Of a DNA stretch of 64,000 bases, positions 10,054-19,218 are shown piece by piece. The position numbers were made by a program, and so were the translations under genes. How positions within the stretch are numbered: position 1 is the stretch's first letter; each line of letters begins with the position of its first letter. The stretch is taken from NCBI RefSeq assembly GCF_000217915.1, contig NZ_AFOZ01000025.1, forward strand, positions 1 through 64,000. Reading direction: 5' to 3'. This DNA comes from Shewanella sp. HN-41 (lineage in GTDB: Bacteria; Pseudomonadota; Gammaproteobacteria; Enterobacterales; Shewanellaceae). Under the pieces are notes generated by a model. It saw nothing but the letters and a program-made list of their open reading frames with translations. It did no database searches and had not been told where the DNA came from.

Positions 10054-10671
10054 ATGTTAGCACTGCCCTTTTCCCAAGCCTGCGAAAACAACAAAGCACC
10101 GATTCTGGCCCTATTGACACAGGCCTTTTCGCAAAACCAACATGTACTCGAAATTGGCAGTGGCACGGCACAACATGCCGTCTATTTTGCGGCGAACCTG
10201 CCCCATCTGATTTGGCAAACCAGTGATCAGCCCGAGTATCTTGCGACAATCAAAGCCAGATGTGAGCAGGAAGCCATGCTGCCAAACCCTGCGACGAATA
10301 TACGCTTACCGCTCAGTCTTGATGTCACTCAGCCATGGCCAGTCCATGGGCTCACACCCGACATCGATGCGGTATTCACTGCAAATACCTTGCATATTAT
10401 GAGTAAAGAGATGGTGGAAGCATTTTTTAGCGGCCTAGGTGCCTATCTGCCGCAGCTTAACACCCTATGTATTTATGGCCCCTTTAACTATCAAGGCCAA
10501 TTTACCAGTGACAGCAACCGCCAGTTTGATGCTTTTTTGAGGCAACGTGACCCCGCAAGTGGGATCCGTGATATTGAATGGATCTGTAACCTAGCAGATG
10601 CACAAGGTTTTTCACTCAAACAGGATTTTTCCATGCCGGCCAATAATCGATTGCTGCATTTTAGCCGCTAA
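10054..10671 (+). CDS. DUF938 family SAM-dependent methyltransferase
   Basis: Class I methyltransferase-fold protein of 205 aa in the DUF938 family, function unknown. The SAM-binding motif I is VLEIGSGTAQHAVYFA (from residue 31). An acidic residue-containing strand (WQTSDQPEY) and the segment DAVFTANTLHIMS follow in the usual positions. It is a stand-alone gene, with 171 bp separating it from the ligase gene downstream on the same strand. Substrate cannot be inferred from context. Confidence 0.85.
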   Translation: MLALPFSQACENNKAPILALLTQAFSQNQHVLEIGSGTAQHAVYFAANLPHLIWQTSDQPEYLATIKARCEQEAMLPNPATNIRLPLSLDVTQPWPVHGLTPDIDAVFTANTLHIMSKEMVEAFFSGLGAYLPQLNTLCIYGPFNYQGQFTSDSNRQFDAFLRQRDPASGIRDIEWICNLADAQGFSLKQDFSMPANNRLLHFSR

Positions 10672-10842
10672 GCCAAAGCCCCCGAAGAAAATGATGCGTT
10701 AAAATTCACCATTCGATCACTGTCCAATGTCGCAGTCCTTGCGTTGATGGGGATAAGAAAACTAAGATGGCAACGGCTATGTTACAGGATGCAGGATAAG
10801 CCTTCGCTACCCGCTCCGATTTTGCTCACTTGAGGAATCCCA

Positions 10843-11856
10843 ATGTCTAAGATCAATCTACTTTTGCTGTGCGGCGGTGGAAGTGCGGAACACAATATTT
10901 CCCTAATGTCGGCTAATTATTTTGAAACCTCATTGGCAAAATCCGATCAGTTTTCCGTCCTACGCGTTGAGCTGGATAAATGTGGCCAGTACCGCACCGC
11001 GGCGGGTGACGATTGTGAACTCACGAATAACCGTGAGATCCGCTTTCGTGATGAAACCAAAGCCCCTTGGTCAGTGGATTATGTTATCCCCTGTATTCAC
11101 GGCTATCCTGGGGAAACTGGCGATATTCAATCCTATTTTAATCTGATCCAATTGCCCTATTTTGGCTGTGAATCCGAAGCCAGCAGTAATTGCTTCAACA
11201 AAATTACCGCCAAAATGTGGTTCTCGGCCTTAGGGATCCCCAACACGCCCTATATTTTCCTCCATCAATACGATGAGGATGCCATTGCCCAAACCCAAGC
11301 AGCGTTAGCCCAGTGGGGTTCCATCTTCATTAAGGCCGCTTCCCAGGGGTCATCAGTTGGTTGTTACAAAGTCGACGATAGCCACAAGGTTGCCGCTGTC
11401 CTCAAGGATGCCTTTAGTTACGCCCCCTATGTTGTGGTTGAAAAAACCATTAAAGCCAGGGAGTTAGAGGTTGCAGTATACGAATATAAGGGTGAAATTG
11501 TGGCAACGCTGCCGGGTGAAATCATCTGCGACAGCAATACGTTTTACACCTTCGATGAAAAATACGCCAAGAACAGTAAGGCCCGTACCGACGTCGTCGC
11601 GCAAAATGTGCCTACCGAGATCAGCGACCAAATTCGTGCCTATGCCATTAAAGCCTTTACAGGCATGAAGCTGCGCCACCTATCGCGCATCGATTTTTTC
11701 TTAACCGCTGACAATGAAATTTTGCTAAATGAAATCAATACCTTCCCAGGTTTAACTCCAATTTCAATGTTCCCTAAAATGCTGCAAAATCACGGGCACG
11801 ATTTCACTGACTATTTAAGTGTGGTGATCAACAATCAGCTTACGCCTGAAACCTAA
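10843..11856 (+). CDS. ddl: D-alanine--D-alanine ligase family protein
   Basis: ATP-grasp ligase of 337 aa, likely joining two D-alanines for peptidoglycan. It starts with [22 protein letters not shown], the N-terminal substrate domain. The ATP-grasp core follows with [33 protein letters not shown] and the metal-binding [18 protein letters not shown]. Its location is outside a mur/fts cluster, so it is probably the DdlA-like stand-alone paralogue; other dipeptide specificities cannot be excluded. A strong terminator follows. Confidence 0.88.
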   Translation: MSKINLLLLCGGGSAEHNISLMSANYFETSLAKSDQFSVLRVELDKCGQYRTAAGDDCELTNNREIRFRDETKAPWSVDYVIPCIHGYPGETGDIQSYFNLIQLPYFGCESEASSNCFNKITAKMWFSALGIPNTPYIFLHQYDEDAIAQTQAALAQWGSIFIKAASQGSSVGCYKVDDSHKVAAVLKDAFSYAPYVVVEKTIKARELEVAVYEYKGEIVATLPGEIICDSNTFYTFDEKYAKNSKARTDVVAQNVPTEISDQIRAYAIKAFTGMKLRHLSRIDFFLTADNEILLNEINTFPGLTPISMFPKMLQNHGHDFTDYLSVVINNQLTPET

Positions 11857-11880
11857 AATGCTAAGTGACGGCTTCAAAGC

Positions 11881-11910
11881 ATAAAGAGCGCCCTTCGGCG
11901 CTCTTTATGT
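11881..11910. terminator. Bidirectional terminator between ddl and the GGDEF-EAL gene
   Basis: Perfect 12-bp stem (11881-11892 with 11897-11908) around CTTC. It lies between two convergent genes, 24 bp after ddl and about 38 bp beyond the stop of the opposing gene. Confidence 0.85.
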
Positions 11911-11947
11911 TTGGTATGGCAAACTAAGGCTTAAGGGAAAACACTTT

Positions 11948-14188
11948 CTAGGCTTGCTTCGCCAGCAATTCAAAAAAAGCTGCCTTCGTCATAGGCTTAT
12001 AAAAAAGGTAACCTTGGATCTCTTGAATATGATTCGCCACTACAAATCTAAGCTGCGATTCATTCTCCACCCCTTCCGCCGTTACACTGAGATTGAGCGC
12101 ATGGCTCAAGCGCACTATTGCCTCCACTAACGCCTCATGGCGTTCACCTTCCTCTAGCCTATCGATAAAACTTTTATCGATTTTGATCTGGTCAATCGGG
12201 AAGTTGGCTAAATAGGATAAAGAGGAATAGCCAGTACCAAAGTCATCTAAGGCAATTTTCACGCCTCGGCCACGTAACTCATTCAGAACTTTGATTAAAT
12301 GCACATGCTGCTTCATCAACAGCGATTCAGTGATTTCCAGCGTAATTAACTCATAGGGGAAATCCACTCGGCCCAAATCGTCAATGATATCGGTGAAGGA
12401 ATCACAAAACTCATCCTGCAACTCATGGGACCAAAACTCAAAGGTAGAGACGTTGATCGCTAAACTGATGGCCCAGCCATGGGACTGCATCTCTAAAATG
12501 GTTTCCATCACACTCCGGCGGACGTTACGGCCAATATCCACGATTAAACCGCTATTCTCGGCGATGGGGATAAACTCATCGGGGGGGATAAATTGGCCCT
12601 CATGTTGCCAACGCAACAAAACTTCAGCACGCACAATTAAGCCCGTGCTTGCATTAACAATAGGTTGGAAATAAAGCTCAAATACATTTTGATCTAAGGC
12701 TTGCTTAAGCAAAGTGTGTAAATTGGCGATTCGCTCCGCATTTTGCTGCATTTGCTCGGTAAAAAAATGATAACGATTACGTCCATTTGCCTTAGAAATA
12801 TACATGGCCTGATCGGCGCAGTTTAACAATTGCTCTAAGTCGAGCGCATCTTCCGGGAAACGTGCGATCCCGATACTCACAGAACTATAAACGCCTTTGT
12901 CTTTAGATAATTCATATCGGCGATAGACATGCTTATTAATGGTTTCTGCAAGCTGTGAAAGCTCTTTTTGGGTCACAACACCTGGTAATAACAACGCAAA
13001 CTCATCCCCCCCAAGGCGAGAAAACACTATGCTGTCATTCAAGCAGGCCTTAATTTGCTCGACAACTTGGACCAATAGCATGTCGCCTTTATCGTGCCCA
13101 TAGGTATCGTTAACTTGCTTAAAATTATCTAAGTCCATCAACATAAAGCTAAAACCCGGAGTTAAACTGTCGGCGGTAATAAGCTCTTGGATTTGCCGGA
13201 ATAAAGCATTCCGGTTGGCAAGCCCTGTGAGGGAGTCATTATTGGCTTGGTATTTAATCAGCTGTGCCGCTTTCTTACGCTCGCTAATATCCGAAAATAG
13301 CCAAGCAAAGCCATTCTGAGTACTGTGGGGTTCACGAAATACGGTAACAGTAAGATCGAGGTGAAAGGTTTCACCATTGCCCCGCAGACCAATTAACTCA
13401 CCCTGCCACATTTTTCCTTCGGCAAGATGCTGAAAAAGCATGTCTACTTCATGGGGCTCCGAAGGTGAGAGAAATAAAGCCGGATGAAACTCAGGAGAAA
13501 CAGATGTTTGAGGTTGGACTATTTGGCTAAATGCTCGGTTGGCATATAACACACTATTGGACGCGTTGGTGATCACTAAGGCTAAAGGGAGGCGATCAAA
13601 TATTTTCACGGCTAATCGCTGAAACTCCATAGAACGGCTACGTTCTATGGCAAGGCTAGCTAATCTTGCAGCCTCGACAATTAAGATTAAATCCTGCGAT
13701 GTCGGGGATTTTATTTCATCGTAGTACATGGCAAATGTTCCCAACACTTTGCCATGATTATCTTTGATAGGCTCAGACCAACAGGACTTAAGGCCCGCAC
13801 TTAGTGGGATCGCTTTATACTTTTCCCAAAAGGGGTGATTGGCGATATCTTCAACAATCACCCTTTCACCCGTATAGGCAGCCGTGCCGCAGGACCCCAC
13901 CTCAGGGCCGATCTCAACCCCATGAATGGCTTGATTATAGTTATCTGGTAAATGGGGCGCGGCACCAAAGAGCAAACGTTTACCATCATCGCTGAGTAAC
14001 AGAACAGATGCGCGTGTACCAATACGCTGTGCTTCAATGTTAAGCACAAGCGCGTGGAGAATTTCACCGAGGGGAGCACCATTAAGCAACATAGAGAGAA
14101 TGCCGCTATAACATTCGAGGCTCACATCCTGGTCAAGAGTGAGTGAAATCCCGTAGAGCTTCCCTGTGACATTAGCGCCTTCGTCCAT
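11948..14188 (-). CDS. GAF-PAS-GGDEF-EAL cyclic-di-GMP signalling protein
   Basis: Cytoplasmic c-di-GMP turnover protein of 746 aa without membrane segments. The N-terminal GAF domain (about 25-185) includes GPEVGSCGTAAYTGERVIVEDI. A PAS domain (about 195-310) ends at WLFSDISERKKA. The GGDEF domain has an intact signature FSRLGGDEFALLLPG (near 400), with no RxxD inhibitory site just upstream. The EAL domain has EVL instead of EAL (VRAEVLLRW) but retains DDFGTGYSSL and the following KIDKSFI. It could be bifunctional; which activity dominates cannot be read from sequence. The ATG at 14188 has AAGGGA upstream. Confidence 0.93.
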   Translation of the reverse strand: MDEGANVTGKLYGISLTLDQDVSLECYSGILSMLLNGAPLGEILHALVLNIEAQRIGTRASVLLLSDDGKRLLFGAAPHLPDNYNQAIHGVEIGPEVGSCGTAAYTGERVIVEDIANHPFWEKYKAIPLSAGLKSCWSEPIKDNHGKVLGTFAMYYDEIKSPTSQDLILIVEAARLASLAIERSRSMEFQRLAVKIFDRLPLALVITNASNSVLYANRAFSQIVQPQTSVSPEFHPALFLSPSEPHEVDMLFQHLAEGKMWQGELIGLRGNGETFHLDLTVTVFREPHSTQNGFAWLFSDISERKKAAQLIKYQANNDSLTGLANRNALFRQIQELITADSLTPGFSFMLMDLDNFKQVNDTYGHDKGDMLLVQVVEQIKACLNDSIVFSRLGGDEFALLLPGVVTQKELSQLAETINKHVYRRYELSKDKGVYSSVSIGIARFPEDALDLEQLLNCADQAMYISKANGRNRYHFFTEQMQQNAERIANLHTLLKQALDQNVFELYFQPIVNASTGLIVRAEVLLRWQHEGQFIPPDEFIPIAENSGLIVDIGRNVRRSVMETILEMQSHGWAISLAINVSTFEFWSHELQDEFCDSFTDIIDDLGRVDFPYELITLEITESLLMKQHVHLIKVLNELRGRGVKIALDDFGTGYSSLSYLANFPIDQIKIDKSFIDRLEEGERHEALVEAIVRLSHALNLSVTAEGVENESQLRFVVANHIQEIQGYLFYKPMTKAAFFELLAKQA

Positions 14189-14327
14189 ATATCCCTTAAT
14201 TGTTTAGCGATCAGATAAACTGTTACTAAGGTCAACAACCTTTATAAGCTAAGGGTGAATTTTAGGCACTAAGACGCCCCAAAGCAACCCTTTAACTCAG
14301 GGAGTCACGGCTTTAGGGCAAAGGCTA

Positions 14328-15542
14328 TTACTCTTGAATGCGTTCCAGTTTTGCCAGATAAAAACCATCAAACCCAGTATCTGCTGGGCTAATCGTTTCA
14401 TCTTCAATCAAGCGAAAGTTTGGATTCTCAGCCAAGAATGCGTCTATTTGACCCCGATTTTCACAGGGGAAGATTGAACAGGTCGCATAAACCACCATTC
14501 CACCCACTTTAACCATCCGGCTGTAGCTGCTGAGAATATGTTTTTGCAGTTCCATCAGCACGGGTAAACGCTCGGCAGTATCACGCCATTTCGCATCGGG
14601 ATTACGTTTCAACACTCCTAATCCAGAACATGGCACATCGAGCAGTACCCGGTCAGCGGTCAATTTTAACCGTTTAATGGTCTTACTACTGGCAATGAGG
14701 CGAGTCTCCACATTGTGGGCGCCATTGCGGCGGGCGCGTTCTTTAAGTTTGTCGAGTTTCCATTGTTCCACATCCATGGCCAGCAAACGCCCTTTGCCCT
14801 GCATTTGTGCGGCTATGTGTAAGGTTTTTCCGCCGGCGCCAGCGCAGGCATCGATCACCCTCATGCCTGGTTTAGCGTCCAACGCAGCCGCGACACGTTG
14901 TGAGCCCGCATCTTGCTGCTCAAACAAACCGTCTTTAAAACTATTGGTACGAAACAATGCCGAGTCTGAGGTCACCTCGAGCGCAGAATCCACTTGAGGT
15001 ACCACCAGCGTACTCACATATTCTGCGGCAAGTTTTTGGGCTAATTCTTCACGGGTGACTTTTAGGCCGTTAACGCGCAAAAAACGTTTTGGCGCTGTGC
15101 TTAAAGCCGCACGTTCCCTTGGCCACCCATCACCTAATTGTTCACGACCCATAGTATCGAGCCACTCTGGGCAACCGTCCCACAGTACGGGATTGCCTTT
15201 AGCTTGTTCAATACGCTCGGCAAGGCGGGCACTGTCCACTGGCAGTGAATATTGCATTTTAGGTAAATCAAGATTGTGGAATAAATGCCAAACGTTCAAT
15301 AATTTAGAGCCAAATCGTTCCATTTCATCTGGGCTAATTTCCGCGAGGAAACAGTAAAGATTCAAACGGCGCAGAATATCTCCAGTCACCAGCGCGATTC
15401 GAGCTTGTTCGGCGGGCACGAGTTGCAACCCAGAAAAATGTTGAGAATAAGCCCGATCTAGGGGTTTTCCTTGGCTCAACACCATAGTTAAGATACTGAT
15501 CACTAATTCGTTCGAGCTGGCAGAAAGCGGAGAATTCAACAT
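14328..15542 (-). CDS. RsmB/NOP-type RNA (cytosine-C5) methyltransferase
   Basis: SAM-dependent RNA m5C methyltransferase of 404 aa. After an N-terminal helical region, motif I is GMRVIDACAGAGGKTLHIAA. Motif IV is VLLDVPCSGLGVLKRNPDAKWR with the release cysteine in PC. Motif VI is VVYATCSIFPCENRGQI with the catalytic cysteine in TC. Distinct from RsmB proper in lacking a clear NusB-like domain, it is probably a paralogue acting on rRNA or tRNA; the target base is unknown. It has its own gap on both sides. Confidence 0.9.
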   Translation of the reverse strand: MLNSPLSASSNELVISILTMVLSQGKPLDRAYSQHFSGLQLVPAEQARIALVTGDILRRLNLYCFLAEISPDEMERFGSKLLNVWHLFHNLDLPKMQYSLPVDSARLAERIEQAKGNPVLWDGCPEWLDTMGREQLGDGWPRERAALSTAPKRFLRVNGLKVTREELAQKLAAEYVSTLVVPQVDSALEVTSDSALFRTNSFKDGLFEQQDAGSQRVAAALDAKPGMRVIDACAGAGGKTLHIAAQMQGKGRLLAMDVEQWKLDKLKERARRNGAHNVETRLIASSKTIKRLKLTADRVLLDVPCSGLGVLKRNPDAKWRDTAERLPVLMELQKHILSSYSRMVKVGGMVVYATCSIFPCENRGQIDAFLAENPNFRLIEDETISPADTGFDGFYLAKLERIQE

Positions 15543-15637
15543 TTAAAGGTCACCGTGAATGATAAAACCGGGGGATCATAGGAGGTCGAGCTCCAATACG
15601 CAAGCATACAGGAGCCTCGTTAAGGATAAAGCCATAA

Positions 15638-15664
15638 AAAAAGCGATTCCTAGGATCGCTTTTT
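15638..15664 (-). terminator. Rho-independent terminator downstream of the MFS permease gene
   Basis: A 10-bp stem (15638-15647 with 15655-15664) around a 7-nt loop, with A/T tracts at both feet. It lies 20 bp beyond the stop codon of the permease gene in its direction of transcription. Confidence 0.8.
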
Positions 15665-15684
15665 AGTACATGCCATTTCACTCA

Positions 15685-16956
15685 CTACATTTTTGAGCCT
15701 TTGGCACCGTAGAATAAAATAAAACCGTAGCAGATCACCGGCAAAATAAAGGCCATTTGAATACCCAAATTGTCGGCCAGCACACCTTGAAGTAATGGCA
15801 CAACCGCGCCGCCAACAATGGCCAAACATAAAATACCGCTGCCCTGTGACGTATGGGGTCCTAAATCCCGCAGTGCGAGACTGAAGATTGTTGGGAACAT
15901 AATAGAGTTAAATAATCCCACTCCCAAAATCGCCCACATTGCCATGCTGCCACTCGTTGTCATGGCGATAACGACCAACAACGCCGCCATTAAGGCATTA
16001 AAAGCGAGCACAGTACCCGCTGGAATTTTTTGCATTACCGCCGAGCCGATAAAACGTCCCACCATAGCTCCGCCCCAATAATAGGCAATATAGTGGGCCG
16101 CTTGTTCCTCTGGCATAGCGGCAATATGCGACTCACCTAAGAAGTTTACGAGGAAACTGCCTATCGACACTTCTGCCCCGACATAAACGAATATACCTAC
16201 GGCACCCAGCACAAGGTGCATACTCTGCAGCGCGCTTGTCTTACCTAAGTGAGTCTGAGTTTCCCCCTGCGCACCTTCGATATGTTCACGAATAGTCGGT
16301 AAATTTAACTTAGCAAAAACAATGGCTAAAACCGCTAACGTCGCGGAGAGTAGCAAGTAAGGTAATTTCACGACTTCCGCTTCAGCATTCGCTTGGGCTA
16401 AATCCGCCGACACCGATGCCGCTACGGATAAAATCAATATTGAACCAAAGAATGGTGCAACCGTAGTCCCCAAAGAGTTAAACGCTTGGGTCAAATTCAA
16501 ACGACTCGAAGCGGTCTCACTGCTCCCTAGGGCATTGACATAAGGGTTCGCCGCCACTTGTAGTATGGTGATCCCAGATGCCAGTACAAATAAGGCCGCA
16601 AGAAATAAACCGTAAGTCGCCAGTGTTGCCGCGGGATAAAACAGCGCACAACCTATACTCGCAATCACTAATCCAGTGACAATTCCCTTCTGATAACCCA
16701 GCTTTTTCACTAGATTACCCGCAGGGATAGACACGAGGAAATAAGCGCCGAAGAAGCAAAACTGGATCAACATGGCCTGAGTATAATTTAATGAAAATAC
16801 CGCTTTAAGGTGTGGGATCAAAATATCGTTCAAACAGGTGATAAAACCCCACATAAAAAACAGTGAAGTCAATGACACGAGCGCGAAACGATAGTTGCCG
16901 TTTCCTGCATCGCTCACGCTGCTCGTGGGGCTACTAGTGTTAATTGATGACGCCAT
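15685..16956 (-). CDS. FucP-type MFS sugar permease (probable maltose/glucose transporter)
   Basis: Inner-membrane major facilitator permease of the sugar/H+ symporter (FucP/GluP) family, with about 12 hydrophobic helices. Characteristic stretches are [19 protein letters not shown] near the N-terminus and the [18 protein letters not shown] region. I start it at the ATG at 16956 (423 aa), which has AGAGAG upstream; the longer frame from 17076 adds 40 non-conserved residues. It is 142 bp downstream of a GH13 glucosidase on the same strand, in a maltodextrin locus, so maltose or its glucose product is the likely cargo. That is inference from context. Confidence 0.88.
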   Translation of the reverse strand: MASSINTSSPTSSVSDAGNGNYRFALVSLTSLFFMWGFITCLNDILIPHLKAVFSLNYTQAMLIQFCFFGAYFLVSIPAGNLVKKLGYQKGIVTGLVIASIGCALFYPAATLATYGLFLAALFVLASGITILQVAANPYVNALGSSETASSRLNLTQAFNSLGTTVAPFFGSILILSVAASVSADLAQANAEAEVVKLPYLLLSATLAVLAIVFAKLNLPTIREHIEGAQGETQTHLGKTSALQSMHLVLGAVGIFVYVGAEVSIGSFLVNFLGESHIAAMPEEQAAHYIAYYWGGAMVGRFIGSAVMQKIPAGTVLAFNALMAALLVVIAMTTSGSMAMWAILGVGLFNSIMFPTIFSLALRDLGPHTSQGSGILCLAIVGGAVVPLLQGVLADNLGIQMAFILPVICYGFILFYGAKGSKM

Positions 16957-17098
16957 AATTGTACTCTCTATAATGTTTTTATTATCTATGGGGGTAAATC
17001 GGCACTTCTTCCCCTGCCCTTTGGGCGTTTGTCGTACCACGATAGGAGGTAAAGATCTCGTATCTATACCATCCAATCCGAATGAAGATGAAGCATTT

Positions 17099-18721
17099 TC
17101 ACTTTAAAATAGCGTAATAACTGGCAAATGCCGAAAACTTCAACAAGTCACCGACTAATTGTGCGGTTTTCAAACCGTGACCCGATAGCTCTTGTTGTAC
17201 CTCGAGTCCCGCTAGGCTGAACAAGGTATCAGTATCCATCAGGTTAAAGCAGACCAGCATGCGTTGTTGCCCTAAGGTGCGCACGAAGATCAATAACGGC
17301 TCAGGTGCATCAATAAACTGAATATCACCCTCGATAAGCACAGGGTGGGATTTACGCCACGCAAGGAAGCGACGATACCCATTGAGCATGGAATCAGGAT
17401 TGGCTTCTTGCACATCTACGGCGAATGCTCGATGCGCAGGGGCAACGGGTAACCAAGGCGATACATGGCTAAAGCCACCAAAATCTCCATGTTGTTGCCA
17501 AGGCATAGGTGTGCGGCAACCATCTCGCCCCTTAAACATCGGCCAGAAGGTTTTGCCGAAGGGGTCCTGCAGCTCATGGTATTCTATGGGTGCTTCGGTT
17601 AATCCCAGCTCTTCACCTTGGTAGCTACACACACTACCACGCAGGGAACTGAGCATCGCATTGAGCATTTTGACACTATCCGAGTCCTGTATACCCCGCC
17701 CCCAACGGCTCGCCACCCGCTGCACATCATGGTTGCCTATTGCCCAGCAAGGCCAGCCATCGCCTATACTGGCCTCGAGTGCTTCGACCGTTTGGCGAAT
17801 ATAGGCAGCGCTATAATCCTCGGTTAACAGCTCAAAACTGTAGGCCATATGCAAACGATCTTCGCCCTTAGTGTAGGCGGCCATTACAGCGAGCGAATCT
17901 TCGGCTGACACTTCACCTAGGGTGACAGCCCCCGGATAGCGGTTGATCAACTTACGTAGATCTTCAATAAACTCAATAGTTTGTGGACGGTCATTATTGT
18001 AATAATGATATTGATAGGCGTAGGGGTTATCTTCGCTAAAGCCTCGGCCCTGCCGTTTATCCTTAGGTTTGGCCGGATTATCCCTAAGCTGCTCATCGTG
18101 ATAACAGAAGGTAATCGCATCTAGACGGAAACCATCGACGCCCTTTTTCAGCCAGAACTCGACATTATCCAGTACAGCTTGGCGCACCTGTGGGTTATGG
18201 AAATTAACGTCAGGTTGGCTACGCAGGAAGTTATGTAAATAGTATTGTTGTCTACGCGGCTCCCACTCCCAGGCACAGCCACCGAAAATGGCTAACCAGT
18301 TATTAGGGGCAGTACCGTCTTCCTTAGGATCGGCCCATACATACCAGTCTGCCTTGGGGTTGCTACGGTTTTCTCGACTCTCGAGGAACCAGGCATGCTG
18401 ATCTGAGGTGTGGCTCAACACTTGATCGATAATGACCTTAATCCCACGTTGATGCGCTTTTTCAATCAGTTCATCGAAATCCTGCATCGAACCAAAGAGC
18501 GGATCCACTTCGCGGTAATCGCTGATATCGTAACCAAAGTCCGCCATCGGCGATTTAAAGAAAGGCGAAATCCAAATGGCATCGACATTTAGGCTAGCAA
18601 TGTAATCTAACTTAGTAATAATACCGCGCAAATCGCCGACACCGTCGCCATTGGTATCCAAAAGGCTACGTGGATAAATTTGATAGATCACGGCTCCACG
18701 CCACCAAGTTAACTCACTCAT
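17099..18721 (-). CDS. GH13 alpha-glucosidase (oligo-1,6-/alpha-1,4-glucosidase type)
   Basis: Cytoplasmic glycoside hydrolase family 13 enzyme of 540 aa, no signal peptide, starting [26 protein letters not shown]. Conserved regions are [12 protein letters not shown], the nucleophile Asp in DGFRLDAI, the acid/base Glu in [10 protein letters not shown], and AIGNHDVQR with the third acidic residue. It would cleave maltodextrins or isomaltose to glucose inside the cell. It heads the leftward operon with the MFS permease and shares its control region with the rightward TonB/amylase genes. Confidence 0.92.
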   Translation of the reverse strand: MSELTWWRGAVIYQIYPRSLLDTNGDGVGDLRGIITKLDYIASLNVDAIWISPFFKSPMADFGYDISDYREVDPLFGSMQDFDELIEKAHQRGIKVIIDQVLSHTSDQHAWFLESRENRSNPKADWYVWADPKEDGTAPNNWLAIFGGCAWEWEPRRQQYYLHNFLRSQPDVNFHNPQVRQAVLDNVEFWLKKGVDGFRLDAITFCYHDEQLRDNPAKPKDKRQGRGFSEDNPYAYQYHYYNNDRPQTIEFIEDLRKLINRYPGAVTLGEVSAEDSLAVMAAYTKGEDRLHMAYSFELLTEDYSAAYIRQTVEALEASIGDGWPCWAIGNHDVQRVASRWGRGIQDSDSVKMLNAMLSSLRGSVCSYQGEELGLTEAPIEYHELQDPFGKTFWPMFKGRDGCRTPMPWQQHGDFGGFSHVSPWLPVAPAHRAFAVDVQEANPDSMLNGYRRFLAWRKSHPVLIEGDIQFIDAPEPLLIFVRTLGQQRMLVCFNLMDTDTLFSLAGLEVQQELSGHGLKTAQLVGDLLKFSAFASYYAILK

Positions 18722-18868
18722 TGTTGCCCCTTTATCATTATTCTTCAGCGAGCTAACCCAGAAAGACTCATATCAACAGTTACGGTATTGTTACTGTAGA
18801 GTAAAGGCGCTGCGACTTTATTTGTGATACCGAGCATACGTGAAGAGGGAAATAAGGTTCAATACACC

Positions 18869-18882
18869 TGCATACGTATGCA
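18869..18882. promoter_or_regulatory. LacI-family operator (MalR-like), site 1
   Basis: TGCATACGTATGCA is a perfect 14-bp palindrome with a central CG, the form bound by LacI-family repressors. It lies about 150 bp upstream of the GH13 glucosidase start. No lacI-type gene is in this window, so the regulator must be elsewhere. Confidence 0.7.
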
Positions 18883-19017
18883 ATGCAGAACATCGACAAC
18901 CCCATAAAATCAATTCCAAACTAGCCATTAATAAACAATGAGTTATCATTAATACTTCTCTATTCCTTCACCTCATTTATTGCCCTAAAGCGGGTGATTC
19001 TTGAGCCGGAGGCGGAT

Positions 19018-19031
19018 TGAATACGTATGCA
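19018..19031. promoter_or_regulatory. LacI-family operator (MalR-like), site 2
   Basis: TGAATACGTATGCA matches site 1 at 13 of 14 positions and keeps the central TACGTA. It lies about 190 bp upstream of the TonB-receptor start. Two near-identical palindromes in one intergenic region argue for a real operator pair. Confidence 0.65.
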
Positions 19032-19218
19032 CAATATTGTGACACCGAGAAACTCGGGAGTAGTATCTTCACCGTTGCATAACAATTTGGTCATAAACGC
19101 AGCACTTATGCAGTCAATTAAGCGCCGAGATACCAAAAAAAGGCCGCATAAATAACGCGGTGATAACGATAAAACGCTCTATAAAAGCGATAAAAGCGAC
19201 TTCAAGGGGAAGAAAGAT

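Larger units (their letters stand above)
18722..19218. promoter_or_regulatory. Divergent control region of the maltodextrin locus
   Basis: About 500 bp between the GH13 glucosidase (left) and the TonB receptor (right), with no coding frame worth calling. It contains the two LacI-type palindromes listed separately. The spacing (149 bp apart) would permit one operator for each divergent promoter, or looping. An AT-rich stretch near 18,920-18,970 could hold promoter elements, but I cannot assign them with confidence. Confidence 0.6.
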
